Source: Turnera subulata (taxonomy: Eukaryota > Streptophyta > Magnoliopsida > Malpighiales > Passifloraceae). From it: DNA of 64,000 bases. Under the pieces are notes generated by a model. The model worked only from the letters and a program-made list of their open reading frames with translations. It searched no databases and was not told the origin of the DNA. The DNA lies in NCBI GenBank assembly GCA_028386065.3, contig JAKUCV010001536.1, positions 112,217-176,216 on the forward strand, read 5' to 3'. The position numbers were made by a program, and so were the translations under genes. Positions 38,326 to 47,958 of this stretch are shown here, piece by piece (position 1 is the first letter of the stretch; every line of letters begins with the position of its first letter).

Positions 38326-39163
38326 CATATCCATAGAGAGAGAGAGACAGAGAGAAAGAGGGAGGTAGAAAGGGGGAGGTAGAAGGAGGGAGGTAGAACC
38401 GGCCATCACAGGCCCACATGCTAACCCGCATGCCATCCCGAGGGGTATTACTTCCCGCTCGAACCAACCGGTCAACAGCCCCACAGTAGAATTATTATAG
38501 TATCTTATTCTCAATTATCCTTTAAGAATTGTACCATACGTTATTTCAAGCGTGGTTGTGTGGAATTATCCTCTTATTCTCAAATCCGGGCCCCAGCCCA
38601 TAGTCCACCACACAAACCACAATCTAAACCTCATGTGTTTATCATAACCAAACAAGTCATACTAGACAGGCACAATACATCACATCAGACAACAGGCCAC
38701 ATAATCAGGCACACCACGTCATAGGTAACATCAACATAATTCACTTTGCAGATAGCAACAACAGCACAACAGGCAAGCATGCATACAGCATTAAAGACCA
38801 AACAAATAACACCACTTTATATTCCAAGACAATTAACCGAGCATTGTAGGCAGTATTGCATACAAAGGTTTATAAGTCCTCACCTTGGCCATAATAATTG
38901 TCTCGAAAGCCGAAGCCTCGTTTCGCCTCAACAACCTCATGTCCATAACCTCCTACGAACATATACCTCATATAAGAAGTTTATTCATGACAATTGAGCA
39001 AATGCATATTAATAACATGACCTCGAGTCAAACCCGTGACACTAAGCCCGTTACTAAGATCAGGGTCTAAATCCAAACAACTCAAATCCCAAGTTCCGTA
39101 CTTAACTCTGATTGTAGTCAATTGGCCTAGAGTGTATTATCCCAAATCTCCAAAATACAACAT

Positions 39164-39399
39164 TGGGCCTAAAGCACATTCGCCAAAACCATTGGGCCTA
39201 AAACCCATTTAAATTAGTTACATTTTATTGGGCCTAAAGCCCATCCTAATTACAAGCCATTGGGCCTAAAGCCCACTTCATTAGTCATTTATGAATTCCC
39301 GGCCTAAAACTCAATCTAAGCCCAATTACAATTTCCCGGGCCCAAAGCCCACTTCCTTAAGTCCTTATTAAGTCAATTATATGATTGGGCTCACAGCCC
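39164..39399 (-). repeat. TGGGCC short-hairpin array in the level-3 3' LTR
   Basis: Repeated TGGGC-CTAAA-GCCCA units, with variants GGGCC-CAA-AGCCC and GGGCT-CAC-AGCCC. TGGGCC/GGCCCA is also the plant site II (TCP-binding) motif, so the repeats could be promoter elements. Confidence 0.7.
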
Positions 39400-40538
39400 G
39401 TTACTTAAGTCCAAAGTTAATCCGATGTCCAAAGATTCCCGGCCTAAGGTTCTACCCGTGTCGGTATTTACCGGCCTAAGGTTCTACCCGTCACGGTTTC
39501 CACTATCACAATTAAATACATAACCCAATTCCGAATTATAGTACATGCCATCAATGTATACAAACTACACATTAAAGTATACCGTTAAGTGCCGGAAATA
39601 ACACCCGAGTCTTCGCCGGAAAAATTCCCGAGCCTCGCCGGAAAATTCTCGAGCCTCGCCGGGAAATTCCCGAGCCTTCGCCGGATTCCGGTGAACTCGC
39701 CGGAAAACACCAACAACCACAAGAATCTGGCTCGGCAAATCTGCCATTAACCAAACAGCCAAAACCATTCACTTCCAACTCAAATACAATCGACAACAAT
39801 AATGAATTAACCCAAACGACGACATCAACAATTAGCTAGGTGAGGGCCTTACCCGGAACAACAATCGCTTCTTCCCGGAATTCCGTCCAGCCGATCCGAA
39901 GCCTCAATCCCCTGCTGGAACTGGAAACAAAACCCGAGCACGTCCAACACCGTCGCCGGTAAGAACACCGTCCGCAGCCCCTCACTGCCCGACACGCACA
40001 CACACAACCACGCACCACCACAGCCGCACCAACAACACCGTACACGCCCACGCCAGCCACCAAAAGCCACGAACCCACCGTCGTCCGACCACCCCAAGGC
40101 CAATAACAAACAGACCACAAAAAGAACCATCACACGAAGAACCCAAGAAGGTAAACGAGAAACGAAAAGGAAAGGGATTAGCCTTACCAGTACGCGAGAG
40201 AGAGACCACAGGAATCCTCCCGTTCCGTCTCCGGTCAGCCGGCCTCGGCCCTTGCAATTCAATCGACGGCGGCGGCGGCGGCTAACGAAGGAGGAAGAAG
40301 GAGTGTTGGTGTGTAGACGAAAACAAACGAGAAAGGGAGGAAGAGAGGGGAAGGGGAGAAGGAAGCGAGAGGAAGGAAGATGGGAAGAGAAGGGAGAGAG
40401 GAAAGAAAGAACGAAAGAGAAGGAAGGTAGGAGGAGGGGGCGCCGTCGGGAAGAAAGAAGGAAGAAGGAAGAAAAGAAAAAGAAAAGTGAGAAAGAAGAG
40501 AAAAGGGGGAAGAGCCTTTTAGGGTTGGCCGGCTCAGC

Positions 40539-40560
40539 CCCGAAACGACGTCGTTTCGGG
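40539..40560. repeat. 22-bp perfect palindrome in the level-3 3' LTR
   Basis: Centred on GACGTC: CGAAACGACGTCGTTTCG plus two more paired bases on each side. A related half-palindrome AAACGACGTAGTTT follows about 70 bp on. The GACGTC core is a bZIP (C-box) target. Confidence 0.85.
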
Positions 40561-40861
40561 CTGAGGCGCGGTCAACCCACCTCAGTCAACGCGCGCGCAG
40601 TTGGGTTTTTGTTTTTTTTTTTTTAAACTCCAAAACGACGTAGTTTCGATAGACCCCATATTAAACTCCGCGTTTCACCCCGATTTCGAATCCGTTCTCC
40701 ACGGGACCCGAGCCATGAACAATACCAACTTAAAATTGACGTTTCCAAGGCATTGTAAACAATTTCCTCGACCAAAACTCGAAAATACCTCAAGGGTAAA
40801 ATTGGAATAAAATTTTCGAAAATTCCGAAAAAATCAAATTATGAAAATTCGGGGCGTTACA

Positions 40862-40877
40862 GTTCTACCCCACTTAA
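40862..40877 (-). other. Polypurine tract of the level-3 element
   Basis: On the minus strand AAGTGGGGTAGAAC abuts the 3' LTR (TGTAACGCCCC). It resembles the tract AAGTGGGGGAGAA common in plant Ty3-type elements. Confidence 0.6.
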
Positions 40878-42298
40878 CAAAATTTCGTCCTCGAAATTGC
40901 AAGATAAATCAAGCAACCAAGTGCTTAGCTGACACAAACAAGTGTCACCCGGTATCAAAATACCGTCGGCCAAACCACCAAGTAGAACCATCATGTCCAT
41001 CAAATACATTTCCAAGCAAGAGCCCAAAATACCCAAGTCAATCATCGACTGAGTCTAACATGATCAATAGGTCATAAGATCAAAGCTCTAAACAAGAATC
41101 TTATCCAATCATAATCAACAATATTGATACAAGAACCCATAAACCGTTTCATTTACCATCAATCAACCAAAAATATGATCAATCTTTTAATCCATTACAC
41201 ATATCCTCTAATACAGAACCCCAAGTTGTTACCTAAGTAACAAGATCGTCACTCCCATTGTGAATACCTCAAGACCAAAAATCCATAATCTATCACATGT
41301 TTCGAACCTCGAGTATTTCCTTTATCACACACCAATTCAGCCAAAATCGTATATATCCTTGATCAAACCTTAGGCACTAGAAACCGAACGTTACCAAAAA
41401 AATCATACTTATAACTCTATTCCTTGGATTCCTTAAGACCTAAACATCCCTACATACTCATATTCATGAATCTATCTCTCGAACCATAACCACCACGATC
41501 ATCATAATGATTTTGATGAAGAACCTAAAACATCAATGTAAATCTCATGACGTAACTTAACAAATTAGCAACTAAATCACAGTACTCGAGATCACCTCAA
41601 AAGAATCAAACCTCAATATGAACATACTATCATCCTACTTCCAACACATGGACTATAACCTCAACAGAAATTCATGATCAAACCTTTTTATCGCAATCAC
41701 CATTAATATCCCCAAACTCATCAAAGTTTAGTACCTCAATTATCATTAAAAGATTTTTCCCCCAAATATACCATTTGATCAATCCTCAAATTAGTTTAAG
41801 AAATCATCTCGCACTCCGAACAAGATCTAGCCATAAAATAATTCCACAAGTAGCTACAATTCCTCACGTTTATATAATCAAACCACAAATAACTTGATCA
41901 CCAAGATCACAAGAATCAAATCTACAAGTATCACATAAGATCATCTCCTAACAGACTTAACACCTGAAAATAAATTGATGGTTCTTACTTGTATTGGCCA
42001 GTTCCACACAGACAGAAGATACAAGCAAAGAGTCAAGAGTCTACACTGACTCTGACAAAACAGTGGATGTTCCACAAAATAAACTTTGCTTACAGCCAAG
42101 CTGTAAAGATAAACATATCATTTCAACAACAAAACCGGGTCACTCCGACCCTCAGCAGGTGCGTGTCCTCCACCGGATCCATAGTACGACTCACTATATG
42201 AATGCATTTGACTAACGCAACAACCGACTCAAACAGGAGCAGACTTAAGCACATAAGAGCACGAAAGCAATCATAATATCCCCAAGGATCTACAGCCT

Positions 42299-42312
42299 GC
42301 TCCGCTACCAAC
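42299..42312 (-). other. Primer-binding-like site of the level-3 element
   Basis: Directly after the minus-strand 5' LTR the sequence is GTTGGTAGCGGAGCAGG. TGGTAGCGGAGC matches the usual initiator-Met primer site TGGTATCAGAGC at 10 of 12 positions. The same variant follows the LTR at 62137. Confidence 0.6.
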
Positions 42313-42511
42313 TGAAACGCCCGTGTCCCAATTTGTTAATATAACTATAAGTTAAACATGAAATGACCAAATAGCCCTTTCTCATTCCCGGGACACCCGT
42401 ATCCGAAATTATTCATTAAAGAATACATAGCATGTGAAATGACCAAAATGCCCCTCTACCCGGGATACAATAAACAACATAATCAATAAACAATTATTCA
42501 ACAATTTACAC

Positions 42512-42619
42512 NNNNNNNNNNNNNNNNNNNNNNNNNNNNNNNNNNNNNNNNNNNNNNNNNNNNNNNNNNNNNNNNNNNNNNNNNNNNNNNNNNNNNNNNN
42601 NNNNNNNNNNNNNNNNNNN
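42512..42619. other. Assembly gap (108 N)
   Basis: A run of N inside the 5' LTR. The corresponding part of the other LTR (37867-38396) is 530 bp and includes tandem repeats and a GA run. Confidence 0.99.
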
Positions 42620-43325
42620 AACCGGCCATCACAGGCCCACATGCAAACCCGCATGCCATCCCGAGGGGTATTACTTCCCGCTCGAACCAACCGGTCAACA
42701 GCCCCACAGTAGACTTAATTATAATTCGTTATTCACATTTATTCCTTAAGAGTTGTACCATACGTTATTTCAATCAGGGTTGTGTGGATTTAACAACTTA
42801 AACTCAAGTCCGGGCCTCTAGCCCACAATCCACCACACAAACCACAAAACCATATATCACGTTATTTAACACACAAAACAACTTATGCACGACAGGCATA
42901 ATATATCACACTGGTACACAGTTCACAAATCATGCATACAACATCAGAGATATCACCAACACAGTACACTCGCAGATAGCCACATCAGCACATCAAACAA
43001 GCACGCATACAACATTCGAGACCAACAATTAATACCACTTTATATATTTCAAGACAGTTAACCGAGCATTGTAGGCAGTAATGCATACAAAGGTTTATAA
43101 GTCCTCACCTTGGCCATAGTAATTGTCTCGGAACCTGAAGCCTAGTTCCGCCTCAACAACCTCATGTCCATAACCTCCTATGAACATATATACCATGTAA
43201 GATATTTATTCACGGAAATCAAATCAAATACATGCCAATGTCATCGTCTTAAGCTTTAATCGTACACTAGGCCCGTTACTAAGAAATCCAGGTCTAAACC
43301 CAAAATTCCAATCCAATTTTATACC

Positions 43326-43600
43326 TGGGCCTAAGGCCCACATCATAAGAACCCTTTGGGCCTGAAGTCCATCTTAAAATAATGTCCATTTATTGGGCCT
43401 AAAGCACATTTCCCAAAACCATTGGGCCTAAAACCCATTTAAATTAATTACGTTCTGTTGGGCCTAAAGCCCATCTCAATTACAAGCCATTGGGCCTAAA
43501 GCCCACTTCATTAGTCGTTGGGCCCTAAAGCCCATATAGAATTAATATGACGTTAATTGGGCCTAAGCCCGGCCCATCCTCAAAATCACTTAGTGAACCC
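43326..43600 (-). repeat. TGGGCC short-hairpin array in the level-3 5' LTR
   Basis: The counterpart of the array at 39164, but with more units, including TGGGCCT-A-AGGCCCA at 43326-43340. The number and spacing of units differ between the two LTRs. Confidence 0.7.
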
Positions 43601-44761
43601 GAGCCCAGCCTCTCTGGCCTAACAATCTAAGCCCAATGACAATTTCCCGAGCCTATGGCCCACTCATTATGTTGTTTATGAATTCCCGGCCTAAGGTTCT
43701 ACCCGTGTCGGTATTTACCGGCCTAAGGTTCTACCCGTCTCGGTTTCTACTAAACACGATTAATTACATAACCCAATTCCGAATTATTATTACATGCCAT
43801 AATTGAATACAAATTATACAACCAAGCAATACCGTTAAGTGCCGAATTAACGACCCGAGCCGTCGCCGGAAAATTCCCGAGCCTCGCCGGAAAGTTCCCG
43901 AGCCTCGCCGAAAAATTCCAGAGCCTTCGCCGGAAACACCCCAAAAACCACCAAATCGACCCCAACAAATCTGCCCACACACATCAACCATCCATTCAAC
44001 AATCCAACAACACAAATCTAGACAAAAGAACAAGAAGAATCGCATTCCTTACCCCGGAAACCACACAGATCTGCCGAGAGCCACCCTCTGCCCGGAACCC
44101 AAGCTCTGAACCGCCACTGCCCGGAAACACACACGACAACCCGAGCCACAGCAACAAAGATTCAAACAAACCTTCCTCAACAATTGCTGCCGAACCTACA
44201 AAACGAACCCCCTGCCGGAACCAACACGCAGCAACACAACCACCACAACACCACACGCACCCGACCACCACATCGAACCCAACAACAACAACCCCGACCA
44301 CAACCCGTCGCCAACACAACCCACAACAAAATCAAAAATCAATAAACACAACGGTCATCGCGGCCGAAGAGAAAGAAAACAAAAGAGGAAGGAGAACAGG
44401 GACGAAAGCTCACCTTCTTGTCACGGCGGCGGCAAGGTCGAGTTCGACCTCGAGAATCCCAGGCGGAACCGTCACCAAGAGCCCGGAATAGAAGCGACGG
44501 TAGTGTCTCCCTCGCCTGGGCGTGCGACCGCTCGAGAGGAAAAAGAAACAGAGGAAACGGTGGTGGCGGCGTGGCAGAGAAGAGGGAAGGCTAGGCGAGG
44601 GCGAGAAGAAGGAAAAGAGAGAGAGAGAGTGAGGGAGAAGGTGAGAGGAGAAGGAAGAAGGGGCGCCGTCGGGAAGAAAGCAAGAAGAAGGAAGAAAAGA
44701 AAAAGAAAAGTGAGAAAGAAGAGAAAAGGGGGAAGCGGCTTTTAGGGTTGGCCGGCTCAGC

Positions 44762-44783
44762 CCCGAAACGACGTCGTTTCGGG
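44762..44783. repeat. 22-bp perfect palindrome in the level-3 5' LTR
   Basis: An identical copy of the palindrome at 40539, within the conserved end of the LTR (the U3 side in the sense orientation of the element). Confidence 0.85.
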
Positions 44784-45624
44784 CTGAGGCGCGGTCAACC
44801 CACCTCAGTCAACGCGCGCGCAGTTGGGTTTTTGTTTTTTTTTTTTTAAACTCCAAAACGACGTAGTTTCGATAGACCCCATATTAAACTCCGCGTTTCA
44901 CCCCGATTTCGAATCCGTTCTCCACGGGACCCGAGCCATGAACAATACCAACTTAAAATTGACGTTTCCAAGGCATTGTAAACAATTTCCTCGACCAAAA
45001 CTCGAAAATACCTCAAGGGTAAAATTGGAATAAAATTTTCGAAAATTCCGAAAAAATCAAATTATGAAAATTCGGGGCGTTACAGTGCTATTGGTCATGT
45101 GGATATTGTGATGAATTGTTAGTTGTGGATAAATGGTGCTATATGTACTGTTGGTGGATATTTGGTAATATGGAATTGTATTGGGTACTTGGCTGCTATG
45201 GTTATTGTTGTTGTTGTTGCTATGATGTTGATTTGTTAGATTGAACTGTTGTATGATTGTTATTGGGTTACTGGATACTATGTTGTGTTTGATGCTGGAC
45301 TGTGAGTAATTGATGTTATGAACTGATGAGGGATTGGCCTGTTGTGTAACTTGAGCTAATAGGAAATTGGATAATTGTTTGACTGTTATGGATATTGTGA
45401 TTGCTGACGGTAGACAGTGTTGTGATTGGACAATTGGAATAAACTATTGACTGTGGATAATTAAGAAATGGAAAGTGGAAATTGGAATTGGAATTGATAT
45501 GATATGATGATATATGTGGGAAGTAGTGGTACGACCCGATGGTTTGAAAATTAATTTTGGGATGCTATGGTCGGTTACTTGGACTGGTTACTTGATTTGG
45601 TTGGCATGTTGATGTCTGAGGTTG

Positions 45625-45816
45625 GGGTATACCGAATACCCAGTGGCTCGGATATGCCAAATATCCGCGGTGGCTCGGATATGCCGAATATCCGCAGTGG
45701 CTCAGATATGCCGAATATCTGGTTGGTATGATGTTGTCTGAGGTTGGGGTATACCGAATACCCAGTGGCTCGGATATGCCGAATATCCGCGGTGGCTCGG
45801 ATATGCCGAATATCCG
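45625..45816 (+). repeat. Array of seven short hairpins in the level-2 LTR
   Basis: Units at 45625, 45649, 45676, 45703, 45747, 45771 and 45798. Stems of 6-7 bp enclose a 5-base loop of the form RCCRA. Examples are GGGTAT-ACCGA-ATACCC, CGGATAT-GCCGA-ATATCCG and CAGATAT-GCCGA-ATATCTG. The array is itself two copies of a ~122-bp larger unit, each starting with the GGGTAT hairpin. Confidence 0.85.
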
Positions 45817-47958
45817 GTTGTTCTGATATGTGGAATGGTTCTTGACCTAGCATCCGGAATTAATTGATAACCTGGTACGACCCTAGCTTGTCAAGTGACG
45901 GGGCCCGGAAGATAAAATTGGTAATAAAAATTAATAAGTGTTCTTGGGGTCTTGGTTCAGTATTGATTATGATGTGCTTGACATGATTTAATAAGATTTC
46001 CTCTATCGTGATGTTTGAGTTGGATTCCTTTTTCGTGTGGTATGTGTTAGTTGTTATGGCAGTATCCTTGTGATGTGTTTGTTTGTGCTTGATGCTGAGA
46101 TAGTTGTGTTTGTTTCGAAAGTGTTATGGTTGAATATATCACTGTTTATCTTTCGTCGGTGAGCGTTTCGGACTCACCCCTCGCCTGCGGGGTTTCATCC
46201 CGTAGGATGAGTTGTTTCATGTACAGGCTTGGTGCACTCCAGACAGGCTGCAGCGTTTCCCTCGGACAGGCTTGGATCCATAGATTGCATGTGTCGCATA
46301 CAGTGTTAGTGAGTTTAAGTCTTCCGCTGTGCATGTTTTTATTACTGTTGGGCCATTGGACCAGTTTTGATATGTTACTGTTGGGCCATTGGGCCGTGTT
46401 GAGATATTATCAATGTTTTGTTGTAGGCTGTTGAGCCCGAGTTATTGTGATATACACTGTATGCTAGGTCTTGTTGGGTTGGGTTGTCACAGTTCCGGCA
46501 CGTGTTTACTGTGTACGGTAAATACGGGTCGGGGCGTTTCAGCCGGCCCAGACCTAGGCAGCAGGCCTGCCAAGGTTCGGCCCAGCACCAGCCCACAGCC
46601 CAAGCCCAACAACCCATCCTCTCGGGTCGGACCCACTACATGCGGGTCCTCACCTTGCGTGTTGCAGGGCGGCGTACGCGGCGGCAGGTGAGTTGCAGGG
46701 GAGCACGGGCGTGACGAGGGAGTCGAACAGCGCGGCGAGGTGTGCTGCGTGCGGTGGCGGCAGTTGCGACCAGCGGTGATGTCGCGTAGGAGTCGGAAGG
46801 GTGGGTGCATCCGGCGGCGGCTCGCGGGTTGTCTCGCGTTGGCCGTGTCGCGCGACGCTGCAGCTGTGTCGGGGAGGAGGAGAAGGCGACGGCGACGCGG
46901 ATGGGTGGAGGTGGAGGCGGCGTCGTCGGTGCTGGTGGCTGCTACACACGGCGGTCGGCAGAAGGGGAGGCGGCTCGGGCGGCAACTCTTCCTCTTTCTT
47001 TCTTTTTTTTCCTTCTTTTCTTTTTCCTCTCCGATTTCCATTTCTTTTTTTTTATTCTTCTTCTTTTTTTTCTTATTTTTTTCTTCTCCTCTAATTTTCT
47101 TTTCCAGTTTCTCTCCTTTTTTTTTCTTCTTTTTTTCTCTCTTTTTTTTTCTTCCTCTCTTTTTTCCTCTCTTCCTCTCCTCTTCTGCCGCTTGATTCCT
47201 GCTTTTAAAACCTTTTTTTCTTACTATTTAACATGTGAGCTTCAATAATGCAATTATCTGGAGCGAGTCCGGTCCGGACCAGAAAATAACTGATACCCCC
47301 TTAGTTATTTTCCGGTGTGGTTTTTCCGAAGATTTGAAAGCCAAAAAATACCGACTTAGGCCCGAAAAATCCACGGAAAAATCACGAGCGCGGAAAAACC
47401 CTCGGTTTCGAAAAACGACGTCCGATTTACCTTGAATTAATTACCCAAGTTTAATTCAACGGTAAATCACGGTAAAAAGACTTTTACAGTCCCGGTAAAA
47501 ATTCAAAATTTTACCCGGGCCGTTACAATTGGACTGGACACTGACAAGAAAAGGTTTCGAATCATGCTTCACTAGTCGGACTGAGTTCGAACCGGAAGTT
47601 CAATGTAATTGAACCGGCATAATAATTATTAAATAATTAATAATTAATAATATATATATTCATATTTATTTATAATTATAAAATAAAAATAAATATAAAA
47701 GTCTTTAAAATACAAAATTTGCATTCAAAAATACTTCTTGTAAAAAAAGGGAAAAATATAAAAATTTGCATAATTATGTTTTAAAATGACATAGCCGGGT
47801 CACTGGTTCAACCGGGTTAATAAAAACCGCCCTGGTCATTCGGTTTTTCCAGGTCAATGTCTTGTCTGGTCCAACTACCCAAAAAACCCAGTATGATGCC
47901 CGAATCACGGTCCAATCGGTTGAACCGGCCAGACCGTTCCGGTTCTGATAATACTGAT

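Larger units (their letters stand above)
37668..40861 (-). repeat. 3' LTR of the level-3 element (3194 bp)
   Basis: Bounded by TG...CA on both strands. The first 199 bp (37668-37866) look identical to 42313-42511, and the last ~400 bp nearly identical to the end of the other LTR, while the centre is clearly diverged. It contains three 21-bp tandem repeats (CAGGCACGAAGCCCAAATAAA) at 38267-38325, a (GA)n run, a TGGGCC hairpin array (39164-39399) and a GA-rich tract (40270-40510). Confidence 0.85.
40862..42312 (-). other. Internal region of the level-3 element (non-coding)
   Basis: 1451 bp, AT-rich, with only short open frames and no recognisable gag, protease, reverse transcriptase, RNase H or integrase motif on either strand. 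It is bounded by a polypurine-tract-like segment and a primer-binding-like site. Confidence 0.7.
37668..45084 (-). mobile_element. Level-3 LTR retrotransposon, complete structure but non-coding
   Basis: Two direct long repeats (37668-40861 and 42313-45084) flank 1451 bp. A perfect duplication GTGCT lies outside (37663-37667 and 45085-45089). A primer-binding-like site next to the right LTR and a purine-rich tract next to the left LTR put the element on the minus strand. The LTRs read TGTAACGCCCCGAATTTTC...GGGCGTTTCA. The internal region has no gag or pol frame, so it is a non-autonomous, LARD-like element or an internal deletion derivative that needs enzymes from elsewhere. Terminal similarity to the level-1 and level-2 LTRs suggests a common lineage, probably Ty3-type (inference). 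Confidence 0.85.
42313..45084 (-). repeat. 5' LTR of the level-3 element (2772 bp as assembled, contains a gap)
   Basis: The partner of 37668-40861, with the same ends. It contains the N run 42512-42619. Its central 2 kb is diverged from the other LTR by many substitutions and indels, while both ends are (nearly) identical. It has its own TGGGCC hairpin array at 43326-43600. Confidence 0.85.
35209..46541 (+). mobile_element. Level-2 solo LTR (plus strand), split by level-3 insertion
   Basis: The LTR starts TGTAACAGCCCGGGTAAAA at 35209 and ends GGGGCGTTTCA at 46541, flanked by a perfect duplication GCCGG (35204-35208 and 46542-46546). Without the level-3 element it is about 3.9 kb. A CT-rich tract (35540-35930) creates long meaningless open frames. 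The right part contains the seven-unit hairpin array at 45625-45816. Segments match the level-1 LTR in inverse orientation, for example 37261-37370 against 34440-34560. Confidence 0.85.
33406..47527 (-). mobile_element. Level-1 solo LTR (minus strand), split by level-2 insertion
   Basis: On the minus strand the LTR begins TGTAACGGCCCGGGTAAAA at 47527. It continues to 46547, resumes at 35203 and ends ...GTGTTTCA at 33406. It is flanked by a perfect 5-bp duplication ATTGG (33401-33405 and 47528-47532). Without the inserted material it is about 2.8 kb. Only one LTR and no internal region remain, so it is a solo LTR left by LTR-LTR recombination. It is inverted and diverged relative to the level-2 LTR. 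It carries a ten-unit hairpin array at 33996-34381. Confidence 0.85.
33386..47958. mobile_element. Host MITE-like TIR element, interrupted by all nested LTR insertions
   Basis: The sequences outside the nested LTRs form a small element of about 450 bp. Its ends are inverted repeats: ATCAGTGTTATCAGAATTGG at 33386-33405 and the reverse complement of ATCAGTATTATCAGAACCGG at 47939-47958, matching at 17 of 20 positions. The interior (47533-47938) is AT-rich with repeated (A)ACCGG/CCGGTT motifs, a pattern known from dispersed plant repeats. No flanking target-site duplication was found, so the class is uncertain. Confidence 0.5.

Noticed and set aside
42409..42707. Minus-strand frames reading through the N run
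   Set aside because: Their continuity depends on unknown bases in an assembly gap inside an LTR.
40601..45033. Identical 69-codon frames at 40601 and 44824
   Set aside because: Both are copies of the conserved LTR end, on the strand antisense to the element; used as evidence of LTR identity, not as a gene.
46487..47195. Overlapping long frames on both strands rich in R, P, F and S
   Set aside because: They lie within the level-1 LTR where GC-rich and T-rich tracts leave all frames open; no recognisable protein.
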